Shown here piece by piece: positions 1 to 8,331 of a DNA stretch of 26,704 bases; within the stretch, counting starts at the first letter, position 1; each line of letters opens with the position of its first letter. The notes below the pieces were generated by a model. It made no database searches. It was not told where the DNA came from and saw only the letters and a program-made list of their open reading frames with translations. The stretch is taken from the NCBI GenBank assembly GCA_045603485.1, contig JAZUMF010000080.1:1-26704 (forward strand), given 5' to 3'. This DNA is from RGIG5952 sp045603485 (lineage in GTDB: Bacteria > Verrucomicrobiota > Kiritimatiellia > RFP12 > JAAYLN01). Made by a program: the position numbers and the translations under genes.

Positions 1-24
1 CACATTCACCACAAGGAGACAACA

Positions 25-1011
25 ATGAGAAAACCAAGAGTCAAGAATATAGGCGAAAGCTACTACCATATAGTAAGCAGATGTATCTTCAGTCAGTTTT
101 TGCTGGGGGATACAGATAAAGATATGTTCGTCAAGATGATGCGTACAATAGCCTATTTCAGCGGAATAGACATCCTCAACTATTGCGTAATGGACAACCA
201 CTTTCATCTCCTCGTTCATGTACCAGAGCCATCTAAGCCAACAGAAAGACTGTTGCTAAAACGCATATCAGCACTCTACGGTAGCCTCCATGCAGCTGAC
301 CTTAAAAGCCGCTGGCATGAACTAAAGAAACACAACCGCCCCGATATTGTCGAAGAAGAACAGGCCGCATTCATTCGCCGTATGGGAGATATAACGCCAT
401 TTATGCAGTGCCTAAAGCAACGCTACTCAGCCTGGTACCGCGCAAGACACGACTACAAACAAGGCACAATGTGGGAAGGCCGCTTCCGCAGCACCCTAGT
501 AGAAGGCACCTCAGAAACCCTCTCCTCAATCTCAGCCTACATCGATCTAAATCCCGTACGCGCAGGCATAGTAGATGACCCAAAAGACTACAACTGGGCA
601 GGCTTTGCCAATGCGCTGAAAGGCGACAGTAAATCAATGGAAGGCATAGCAAAGATGTATGACAAAACAGCTAAAGACACATCCTTTGCAGATTTGGCGA
701 AAGAATATCGTCTAAAGCTCTATGTACGCGGCTCCGATGCAATAGAGCCAGAAAAGGTACAAGAGGTAATTGATGAAAAAGGCGAGTTACCGTTATCGGT
801 AATACTTCGCTGCAAAATACGCCACTTCACCCATGGAGCCATCATAGGCTCAAAAGACTTCGTCAACGAAGAGTTTGAAAAGCATCGCAGCCTCTTTAAT
901 CCGAAGCGAAAAACAGGCGCAAGAGGCATAGGCTTATGCAAAGACTGGAATGGTCTAAGACTTTGCTCGGCAAGAGACCTCAAAAAGTCGCCAATAACCT
1001 CCAAGCCTTAA
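25..1011 (+). CDS. REP-associated tyrosine transposase (RAYT, Y1/HUH family)
   Basis: This is a single-strand DNA transposase-like protein of the IS200/TnpA-REP (Y1_Tnp) type, 328 aa. The HUH motif is visible as H59-F-H61 in the stretch VMDNHFHLLVHV. The catalytic tyrosine should be Y134 or Y138 in KQRYSAWYRARH, followed by the family's MWEGRFRSTLVEG block. Residues about 230-328 form a C-terminal extension ending in a conserved KRKTGARGIGLC region, longer than in minimal IS200 TnpA. The ATG is supported by AAGGAG at 13-18 with a 6-nt spacer. RAYTs are normally domesticated single-copy-type genes that act on nearby REP hairpins, and a cluster of repeats does follow the gene at 1217-1380. A paralogue with the same C-terminal architecture lies at the right edge on the opposite strand. 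The gene looks intact; activity is not shown by sequence. Confidence 0.9.
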   Translation: MRKPRVKNIGESYYHIVSRCIFSQFLLGDTDKDMFVKMMRTIAYFSGIDILNYCVMDNHFHLLVHVPEPSKPTERLLLKRISALYGSLHAADLKSRWHELKKHNRPDIVEEEQAAFIRRMGDITPFMQCLKQRYSAWYRARHDYKQGTMWEGRFRSTLVEGTSETLSSISAYIDLNPVRAGIVDDPKDYNWAGFANALKGDSKSMEGIAKMYDKTAKDTSFADLAKEYRLKLYVRGSDAIEPEKVQEVIDEKGELPLSVILRCKIRHFTHGAIIGSKDFVNEEFEKHRSLFNPKRKTGARGIGLCKDWNGLRLCSARDLKKSPITSKP

Positions 1012-1416
1012 CGAGAATCCCAAAAAATTGCCAATCTTATCAATCTCAATGTCGCCAATTTTCTTGGCGGCATAGGTGGCTTTTGTCTCCATATGTCTAA
1101 TAACGGACAAAACAGTGCTATTTCAGCGATAAACAGCACTCCCAATATGCCTTTTAGGGTAATTCAGACAGCAAAAATAGAGGCAAGTAAGATGAATGTT
1201 GCATTGGCATAGCATAGGGCCTGTCCCTTATGCAAGAAGTTGATAAAGATATAGCGTTGGGTCTGTCCCTTATGCGGAAAATGTAATAAAAGAAACGGTG
1301 GTGAGATGCGAGGACTGTCCCTTGAGCGGGTATGTGAGCAAATTTGTGATTGGTGGCTGAATTGGGTCTGTCCTTAAAGCGAGCAACAAAAGGAAAATTG
1401 CGAAAATAGCAGATAC
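1012..1416. other. gene-free region with small hairpins and REP-like repeats
   Basis: These 405 bases between the transposase and the HAD gene hold no convincing ORF. I see a small hairpin at 1053-1069 (CGCCAA, 5-nt loop, TTGGCG) without a T tract, a looser one at about 1112-1138 (GTGCT and AGCAC), and the repeat cluster listed separately at 1217-1380. The base composition is more A+T-rich than in the chaperone genes. Confidence 0.6.
1217..1380 (+). repeat. four degenerate copies of a CTGTCCCTT-type repeat
   Basis: Copies lie at 1217-1233 (GGGCCTGTCCCTTATGC), 1259-1275 (GGGTCTGTCCCTTATGC), 1312-1327 (GGACTGTCCCTTGAGC) and 1364-1380 (GGGTCTGTCCTTAAAGC). They are all in the same orientation, with starts 42, 53 and 52 bases apart. 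Only the 16-17-base core is conserved; the spacers are unrelated. The core is an imperfect palindrome (GGAC-T-GTCC in the third copy), as expected for REP-like hairpin elements. Their place directly downstream of a RAYT gene suggests they are its substrate family. That link is inference. Confidence 0.6.
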
Positions 1417-2028
1417 TTACGCTCTGTAAACTTCTGCTCTCCAGCCGCTAGCTATTGCACCCTCAACATTTTTAACATTGTCGTCAAGGAATAAAAGGCG
1501 ACTGGGTTCAATCCCCATTTCTTTTGCGGAGAGGTCATAAATAGCCTTTTCCGGCTTAGCGATATGGTGATGTGAGGAGATTACCTCTGAATCGCAAAGA
1601 GCGCGGTATTCTTTTGCTTGAGGAACAAAAAACTCGTGGTAGAATATCGGTGACATATTTGAAAGTATACCGACCTTTTTACCGAGAGCCTTTAACTCGC
1701 GCATTGTTTCAAGCGTCTCTTCCGAATAATTCATCCATCCCTGAGAATCTATACGATAGACATTGTCGAAAAATTCTTCGCTTCCAGTCAAATCTATTCC
1801 GTTATCCGCAAATATACGGCGATAAAGCTCTTTGCAGTCAAAATCGCCCCTATCAAAAAGTCGGCGGTACTTGTCATTACCTTCATCAACGGCTTCTCTG
1901 GGAAGGCCATATTCTTTACAAAGGTCATATAGCCCCCAATCGCCTTCGGGGGCTTTAACGATAACACCGCCAAAATCAAAAACCACACCATCCACATAAT
2001 CAAGATGCTTTTTTATCACATCGCGCAT
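1417..2028 (-). CDS. HAD-superfamily phosphatase (YihX-like)
   Basis: This is a 203-aa haloacid dehalogenase-type hydrolase, probably a soluble sugar-phosphate phosphatase; the true substrate is not readable from the sequence. Motif I is VVFDFGGVIV with nucleophile D18. The usual second Asp is replaced by Gly (DFGG), as in the YihX/epoxide-hydrolase-N-like subgroup. Motif II is ILSNMS, the motif III lysine lies in KPEKAIYD, and motif IV is LLFLDDN. The alpha-helical cap falls between motifs I and II. The ATG is preceded by AAGGTGA with a 7-nt spacer. It lies 60 bases after htpG on the same strand, but a strong hairpin terminator separates them, so it is probably transcribed separately or by read-through. 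Confidence 0.85.
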   Translation of the reverse strand: MRDVIKKHLDYVDGVVFDFGGVIVKAPEGDWGLYDLCKEYGLPREAVDEGNDKYRRLFDRGDFDCKELYRRIFADNGIDLTGSEEFFDNVYRIDSQGWMNYSEETLETMRELKALGKKVGILSNMSPIFYHEFFVPQAKEYRALCDSEVISSHHHIAKPEKAIYDLSAKEMGIEPSRLLFLDDNVKNVEGAIASGWRAEVYRA

Positions 2029-2053
2029 AAAGCCGTCACCTTTCCTTTGAATT

Positions 2054-2082
2054 AAAACCCCCAGTGGTCTACTGGGGGTTTT
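2054..2082 (-). terminator. rho-independent terminator after htpG
   Basis: This is a perfect 12-bp inverted repeat (AAAACCCCCAGT at 2054-2065, 5-base loop, ACTGGGGGTTTT at 2071-2082). It starts 6 bases after the htpG stop codon. Read on the minus strand, the stem ends in GGGGGTTTT, giving a short U tract. The flanks are A/T-rich on both sides, so it may work in both directions. Confidence 0.85.
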
Positions 2083-2088
2083 CGCTTT

Positions 2089-3993
2089 TTATAAGAGTTC
2101 CGAAACCAACTTTACAAAGTTTAGCGGATTGCGTGGCTGTGACCCCTCTCCAACTAAAGCCAAATCGTAGAGTGCGCCAATCTTTGCAAGGAACGCATCG
2201 TCATTTCGATTCGGCGATTTCAGCTCATCTGCCAAACGCGCCAAGACGGCATGCTTGGGATTGAGCTCGAGAATTCGAAGCTGACGGGGTGGCTCTTGTC
2301 CCATTGCTCTCATCATGCGGGCCATGGTTTGAGTCATTGCACCCTCTTCCGCGACAAGACAGCAGGCGCTATCGGTAAGTCTCGGTGAGAGGCGGACATC
2401 CTTGATATCATCCTTTAGCTTATCCTTTATGAAATCAAGAAGTGCCTTGTACTCCTTGCCGGCATCCTCTAGCTCTTTCTTCTCGGCTGCCTTTTCTTCA
2501 TCTGAACCGAGCTCAATTTCACCCTTATCAATTGCACGAAGCTTTGTACCATCATACTCGCCCATCGCATCAAGTATCCACTCGTCTACGGGATCGGCGA
2601 AGAACAGCACATCGATATCACGCTTGCGGAACGCTTCAAGCTGTGGTGAATTTTTAGCGTTTTCAACAGACTCTGCAACGAGATAGTAAATCTCCTTCTG
2701 ACCTTCAGCCATTGCATCCTTGTAGGCGCGAAGCGTCGTAAGTTTGCCTTCTTCGGTCTTGTCCGACGGGAACATGACAAGCTCTTTCAGCTTATCGGCA
2801 TGTTCGTAATCGGAGTGGAGACCCTCCTTGAGAACGCGTCCGAAGCTGCGGAAGAAGTCAAGATATCCTTCAATGTTGTCTTTCTTGAAAGCCTCCAAAT
2901 CGGCAAGAATTTTACCGACCAGCGACGAGCGCATTTTGCGAATAACCGCATCGTCCTGAAGCATTTCGCGCGAGACATTGAGCGGAAGGTCGCTTGAATC
3001 AACGACACCCTTCACAAAGCGAAGATAGTCAGGAAGAAGCTCTTCAAAATCGGAACCGATGAAGACATTCCTGACATAAAGTTGAAGACCGTGCTTGCGA
3101 TTCGGCATGAAGAGGTCGTAACCCGGCTTTCCGGGAATGAAGAGCAATGCCTTAAATTCAAGCTGGCCCTCTGCCGAATAGTGGATTGTACGAAGAGGAG
3201 CATCGTAATCGTGGGTTATATGCTTGTAAAACTCGGTATATTCCTCTTCCTTGATCTCACTCTTGGAGCGACGCCAGAGCGCACGCATTGTGTTGAGCGG
3301 CTTCTGCTCGTCTTCTTCGCGACGCTTCTTGTCTTCTTCCTTTTCATCGGCTGGAATCACAGCATTGCTCAAACGGATTGGGTACGCGATAAAATCGGAG
3401 TACTGCTTGACGAGAGAACGGATTTCCCAAGAATCGAGGAAGTTTTTATAGTCTTCTCCAAGGCGCAATGTGATAGTTGTTCCCGGTTCTGAACGGTCGC
3501 ATGGCTCAATTGTATAATTACCCTTGCCGTCAGAAATCCAACGGACAGCCTCTTGATTTTCGCCACGGTGAAGTGTTTCCACCGTGACAAAATCCGCAAC
3601 CATAAAGGCGGCGTAAAAGCCAACGCCGAATTGGCCAATCATCTCTGGTGCGCCGGCGGCATCCTTTTTGAGCGAATCCATAAAGGCCTGCGTACCGGAG
3701 CGGGCAATCGTGCCAAGATTCTTTTCGGCTTCTTCGGCGGTCATGCCGATGCCGTTGTCTGAAATTGTTAGCGTGCCTTCGTCTTTGTTGGAAACAAGCT
3801 TAATTGCCCATTCGGGGGAATCTGCAACAAGAGTCTTATCTGTAAGACCTAGATACTGGGCGCGGTCAATTGCATCTGAAGCATTTGAAATCAACTCACG
3901 AAGGAAGATCTCTTTCTTTGAATAGAGTGAATTTACGACTAAATCGAGCATTTCGCTTACTTCTGCCTGAAATGCCTGTGTTTTCTTTTCCAT
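2089..3993 (-). CDS. htpG: molecular chaperone HtpG (Hsp90)
   Basis: HtpG is a cytosolic ATP-dependent dimeric chaperone; the 634-aa length is normal. The GHKL ATPase domain (residues about 1-215) shows ELISNASDA with E33 and N37 at the ATP/Mg site, DNGIGM at 79-84, and GQFGVGFYAAF at about 121-131 (the lid-hinge glycine box). A charged linker (KEEDKKRREEDEQ) leads to the middle domain with LYVRNVFI and LPLNVSREMLQ. The C-terminal dimerisation domain runs to the end. There is no signal peptide. The ATG has AGAGG about 9 bases upstream. The gene lies just after the groEL terminator with no room for a long promoter region, so leakage through that terminator or a promoter overlapping it is likely. 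Confidence 0.98.
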   Translation of the reverse strand: MEKKTQAFQAEVSEMLDLVVNSLYSKKEIFLRELISNASDAIDRAQYLGLTDKTLVADSPEWAIKLVSNKDEGTLTISDNGIGMTAEEAEKNLGTIARSGTQAFMDSLKKDAAGAPEMIGQFGVGFYAAFMVADFVTVETLHRGENQEAVRWISDGKGNYTIEPCDRSEPGTTITLRLGEDYKNFLDSWEIRSLVKQYSDFIAYPIRLSNAVIPADEKEEDKKRREEDEQKPLNTMRALWRRSKSEIKEEEYTEFYKHITHDYDAPLRTIHYSAEGQLEFKALLFIPGKPGYDLFMPNRKHGLQLYVRNVFIGSDFEELLPDYLRFVKGVVDSSDLPLNVSREMLQDDAVIRKMRSSLVGKILADLEAFKKDNIEGYLDFFRSFGRVLKEGLHSDYEHADKLKELVMFPSDKTEEGKLTTLRAYKDAMAEGQKEIYYLVAESVENAKNSPQLEAFRKRDIDVLFFADPVDEWILDAMGEYDGTKLRAIDKGEIELGSDEEKAAEKKELEDAGKEYKALLDFIKDKLKDDIKDVRLSPRLTDSACCLVAEEGAMTQTMARMMRAMGQEPPRQLRILELNPKHAVLARLADELKSPNRNDDAFLAKIGALYDLALVGEGSQPRNPLNFVKLVSELL

Positions 3994-4020
3994 ATTTCTA
4001 AACCTCTTTTTTCTATTCTG

Positions 4021-4069
4021 TTAAAAGAAAATCGGCTGCGGCGCGTCCTGAATGGATTCACCGCAGCCG
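4021..4069 (-). terminator. rho-independent terminator between groEL and htpG
   Basis: On the minus strand a 9-bp G+C-rich stem (CGGCTGCGG and CCGCAGCCG; plus-strand arms 4033-4041 and 4061-4069, 19-base loop) is followed by ATTTTCTTTTA, a T-rich tail. A second smaller hairpin (GAGCCG 4079-4084, CGGCTC 4097-4102) lies between this and the groEL stop codon. Confidence 0.8.
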
Positions 4070-4114
4070 TTGAAATTCGAGCCGACACTCAGATGCCGGC
4101 TCTAGGCATCAATC

Positions 4115-5758
<1,644 letters not shown>

Positions 5759-5821
5759 TGTTATATTTCCTTTCATATCTCCGCGGCCGATACATCGTAT
5801 AATCCGCGAAGAAAATTTTTA

Positions 5822-6109
5822 CTATTCAAGAATGCCAAGCAAGTCATCCTCGCGAACGAGCTGATACTCCTTGCCGTCAATCTTAACTTCAGTGCCGCCA
5901 TACTTCGGAAGAAGTACGATATCACCGACCTTAACATCAAACTTAATCTCCTTGCCGTCCTCATCGCGCTTGATACCGAGAGCGATAACCTTGCCCTCCA
6001 TTGGCTTTTCCTTTGCGGTATCAGGAATGTAGATTCCGCCCTTGAGCTGCTCTTTAGCCTCAAGAGGCTCGATAAGGACGCGTTCACCCAGTGGTCTGAT
6101 TTTTGCCAT
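5822..6109 (-). CDS. groES: co-chaperonin GroES (Hsp10)
   Basis: GroES is the 95-aa heptameric lid of the GroEL chamber. The start MAKIRPLGERVLIEP, the mobile loop EQLKGGIYIPDTAKEKP (about residues 20-36, containing the GroEL-binding GGIYIP segment) and the end EDDLLGILE are all typical. A GGAG sequence precedes the ATG by about 10 bases. It follows dnaK by 79 bases containing a strong hairpin but no clear promoter, so it may be co-transcribed from the dnaK promoter region. Confidence 0.97.
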   Translation of the reverse strand: MAKIRPLGERVLIEPLEAKEQLKGGIYIPDTAKEKPMEGKVIALGIKRDEDGKEIKFDVKVGDIVLLPKYGGTEVKIDGKEYQLVREDDLLGILE

Positions 6110-6146
6110 GATTTATTATCTCCGTTGTTTGTTTAGATGTTATTGT

Positions 6147-6180
6147 CCCGCGGCGGCGTGGTGGGGATTGCCGCCGCGGG
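6147..6180. other. perfect G+C-rich hairpin between dnaK and groES
   Basis: There is an 11-bp perfect inverted repeat, CCCGCGGCGGC (6147-6157) and GCCGCCGCGGG (6170-6180), with a 12-base loop. In the direction of dnaK-groES transcription it is followed by ACAATAAC, not by a T run, so it does not look like a standard intrinsic terminator. It may be a processing or mRNA-stability hairpin that sets the relative amounts of DnaK and GroES/EL. Confidence 0.65.
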
Positions 6181-6188
6181 GAAAAATG

Positions 6189-8090
6189 TTAGTTGTTCAT
6201 TGTGAAATCGCCATCGATGACATCGTCATCCTTCTTGGCGCTTGCATCGGCTCCGGGAGGAGGTGGAGGTGTGCCCGCTCCGGCAGCACCCTGTGCCGCA
6301 TCCTTGGAGTAGAGCTCCTGACCGATTACCTGAACAGCCGACATAAGGGCTTCCTTCTTGGCCTTGATAGCCTCAATGTCGTTACCCTTGAGGGCTTCCT
6401 TAAGCTCCTCAACTGCCTTCTCGACAGGAGCCTTCTTGTCGGCTGGGAGCTTATCACCATTCTCCTTGAGAGCCTTCTCGGTCTGATAGACCGCGCTGTC
6501 GGCCTGATTACGCTCGTCGATTTCTTCCTTGCGCTTCTCGTCCTCGGCAGCATGAGCCTCGGCATCCTTACGCATTTTCTCGACCTCTTCCTTGGAGAGA
6601 CCCGAGGATGCGGTGATTGTAATCTTCTGCTCCTTGCCGGTTCCGAGATCCTTGGCTGAAACATTCAAGATGCCGTTGGCGTCAATATCGAATGTAACCT
6701 CAATCTGGGGAACTCCGCGAGGTGCCGGAGGAATACCGTCAAGCATGAAGTTGCCAATCTTCTTGTTGTCGGCAGCCATCTTGCGCTCGCCCTGGAGGAC
6801 GACGATATCAACACCGGGTTGATTGTCAGCCGCCGTTGAGAAGATTTCACTCTTCTTCGTAGGAATCGTCGTATTACGCTCGATTAGAGGAGTGGAGATT
6901 CCGCCAAGCGTCATGATACCAAGCGTAAGCGGGGTAACATCGAGAAGAAGGACATCCTTAACCTCACCCTTGAGAATACCGCCCTGGATTGAAGCGCCGA
7001 TTGCGACAACCTCATCAGGATTGACACCCTTGTGCGGCTCCTTGCCAAAGACCTCGCGAGCCTGCTCCTGCAAGCGTGGCATACGGGTCTGACCACCGAC
7101 GAGAACAACCTCGTCAACCTTGTCGATACCGGCATCGCGCATGCAGTTGTTGCATGGGCCCACGGTACGCTGAACGAGAGACTCGGAAAGCTGCTCAAGC
7201 TTTGCGCGGGTAAGTGTAAGCTGAAGGTGCTTTGGACCTGTTGCGTCAGCGGTAATGAAGGGAAGATTGATCTCAGAGTTCATTGCGCTCGAAAGCTCAA
7301 TCTTTGCCTTCTCGGCCGCTTCACGAAGACGCTGAAGAGCCATCTCGTCCTTGGACAAATCGATACCTTCAGAACCCTTGAAGTCATCGATCATCCAACG
7401 CATAATCGCCTGATCGAGATCGTCGCCACCAAGGTGAGTATCACCGTTTGTAGCCATAACCTCAAAGACACCATCACCGATATCAAGGATGGAGACATCG
7501 AATGTACCGCCGCCAAAGTCGTAGACGGCAATCTTCTCATCCTTGCTCTTATCGAGACCATAGGCAAGAGACGCTGCCGTAGGCTCGTTGATGATACGCT
7601 TGACATCCAAGCCTGCGATACGACCGGCATCCTTTGTCGCCTGACGCTGGCTGTCATTGAAATACGCAGGAACGGTAATGACCGCTTCGGTAATCTTCTC
7701 ACCAAGGAATGCCTCTGCGTCGGTCTTCAGCTTCTGAAGAACCATTGCAGATATTTCAGGCGGTGAATAGGTCTTATCGCCGACCTTGACATGCGCGTCG
7801 CCATTTGCCGCCTTGACGACCTCGTAAGGCACAAGATCGATCTCGTGAGCGACCTCATCAAACTTGCGACCCATAAAACGCTTGATTGAATAAATCGTCA
7901 TCTTGGGGTTTGTAACAGCCTGACGCTTAGCGGCCTGACCGACCAGACGCTCGCCATTCTTGGTAAAAGCAACTATAGATGGTGTCGTCCTTGCGCCCTC
8001 GGCGTTGGGGATGACGGTAGGCTGGCCACCTTCCATGACGGCCATGCACGAATTGGTCGTGCCCAAATCAATTCCTAATACTTTTGACAT
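6189..8090 (-). CDS. dnaK: molecular chaperone DnaK (Hsp70)
   Basis: DnaK is an ATP-driven cytosolic Hsp70; 633 aa is a normal length. The nucleotide-binding domain begins KVLGIDLGTTNSCMAVMEGG, with the phosphate-1 motif at about residues 6-13. It contains IINEPTAASLAYGLDKS, the phosphate-2 motif VYDFGGGTFDVSILD, and the adenosine motif VVLVGGQTRMP. The interdomain linker and substrate domain follow (DVLLLDVTPLTLGI). The tail is a proline run (TPPPPPGA) and an acidic end, DDDVIDGDFTMNN, a variant of the usual EEVD-like bacterial terminus. AAGGAG lies 9 bases before the ATG. dnaJ and grpE are not in the window. The 241-bp upstream gap carries sigma-54-like promoter sequences, listed separately. 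Confidence 0.98.
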   Translation of the reverse strand: MSKVLGIDLGTTNSCMAVMEGGQPTVIPNAEGARTTPSIVAFTKNGERLVGQAAKRQAVTNPKMTIYSIKRFMGRKFDEVAHEIDLVPYEVVKAANGDAHVKVGDKTYSPPEISAMVLQKLKTDAEAFLGEKITEAVITVPAYFNDSQRQATKDAGRIAGLDVKRIINEPTAASLAYGLDKSKDEKIAVYDFGGGTFDVSILDIGDGVFEVMATNGDTHLGGDDLDQAIMRWMIDDFKGSEGIDLSKDEMALQRLREAAEKAKIELSSAMNSEINLPFITADATGPKHLQLTLTRAKLEQLSESLVQRTVGPCNNCMRDAGIDKVDEVVLVGGQTRMPRLQEQAREVFGKEPHKGVNPDEVVAIGASIQGGILKGEVKDVLLLDVTPLTLGIMTLGGISTPLIERNTTIPTKKSEIFSTAADNQPGVDIVVLQGERKMAADNKKIGNFMLDGIPPAPRGVPQIEVTFDIDANGILNVSAKDLGTGKEQKITITASSGLSKEEVEKMRKDAEAHAAEDEKRKEEIDERNQADSAVYQTEKALKENGDKLPADKKAPVEKAVEELKEALKGNDIEAIKAKKEALMSAVQVIGQELYSKDAAQGAAGAGTPPPPPGADASAKKDDDVIDGDFTMNN

Positions 8091-8146
8091 TTTTTATATC
8101 TCCTTGCCCTTCCGTTTTTCTTTTTCGGTTTTAGGCATAATTATTA

Positions 8147-8164
8147 TCGCAACCTTTGTGCCAA
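8147..8164 (-). promoter_or_regulatory. sigma-54-like promoter upstream of dnaK (proximal)
   Basis: The minus strand reads TTGGCAC-N5-TTGC, which matches the sigma-54 -24/-12 consensus YTGGCACG-N4-TTGCW at all positions except the base after GGCAC and the W. A start site about 12 bases after the GC would give a leader of roughly 45 nt before the dnaK ATG. The same TTGGCA could serve as a poor -35 box for a sigma-70 promoter with an A/T-rich -10, so the assignment is not unique. Confidence 0.55.
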
Positions 8165-8170
8165 CTTTTT

Positions 8171-8187
8171 GAAATTTTCTAAATTTC
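8171..8187. promoter_or_regulatory. inverted repeat GAAATTT-N3-AAATTTC
   Basis: A perfect 7-bp inverted repeat with a 3-base centre lies just upstream of the proximal sigma-54-like promoter of dnaK. It could be an operator or an activator site. It is also A/T-rich enough to be partly chance. Confidence 0.35.
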
Positions 8188-8223
8188 AAGATAGAATATT
8201 GAAAATAAACGGAATATCAAAAA

Positions 8224-8241
8224 CAACAAAAATCGTGCCAA
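8224..8241 (-). promoter_or_regulatory. sigma-54-like promoter upstream of dnaK (distal)
   Basis: The minus strand reads TTGGCACG-N4-TTGT. The -24 element is a full match to TGGCACG, and the -12 element has T in place of the C of TTGC. It lies 77 bases upstream of the proximal copy in the same orientation. Two such close matches in one 241-bp gap are unlikely by chance, though the distal one is weaker at the essential GC. Confidence 0.4.
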
Positions 8242-8253
8242 TTTCTTTTACAT

Positions 8254-8301
8254 ATAAAAAATGTCACACTTTAAGTGTGCGCGCACCTAAAAGTGTGACA
8301 T
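8254..8301 (-). terminator. terminator-like hairpin after the glycosyltransferase gene
   Basis: On the minus strand a perfect 12-bp stem, ATGTCACACTTT and AAAGTGTGACAT (plus-strand arms 8261-8272 and 8290-8301), is followed at once by TTTTTAT. This fits an intrinsic terminator for the pgi-glycosyltransferase transcript. The 17-base loop contains the palindrome GTGCGCGCAC (8277-8286). Confidence 0.6.
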
Positions 8302-8310
8302 CGTGTCACA
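8294..8310. promoter_or_regulatory. TGTGACA-N3-TGTCACA inverted repeat overlapping the terminator stem
   Basis: A 7-bp perfect inverted repeat with a 3-base centre shares one arm with the terminator-like hairpin at 8261-8301. As RNA the two hairpins exclude each other. As DNA it resembles a dimeric activator site (TGTGA and TCACA half-sites, but spaced 7 rather than the 6 of CRP). It lies about 130-150 bases upstream of the proximal sigma-54-like promoter, a usual distance for an enhancer-binding protein. Confidence 0.4.
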
Positions 8311-8331
8311 ATCGTAATTATGATAATGCTC

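Noticed and set aside
6110..6188. CIRCE/HrcA or sigma-32-type heat-shock site before groES
   Set aside because: I searched the groES and dnaK upstream gaps by eye for TTAGCACTC-N9-GAGTGCTAA and for CTTGAAA with a paired CCCAT box; neither pair is present (a lone CTTGAAA occurs before dnaK).
8294..8310. CRP/FNR-type site (TGTGA...TCACA)
   Set aside because: The half-sites are 7 bases apart, not 6, and the sequence is shared with a terminator-like stem; I keep it only as an unnamed inverted repeat.
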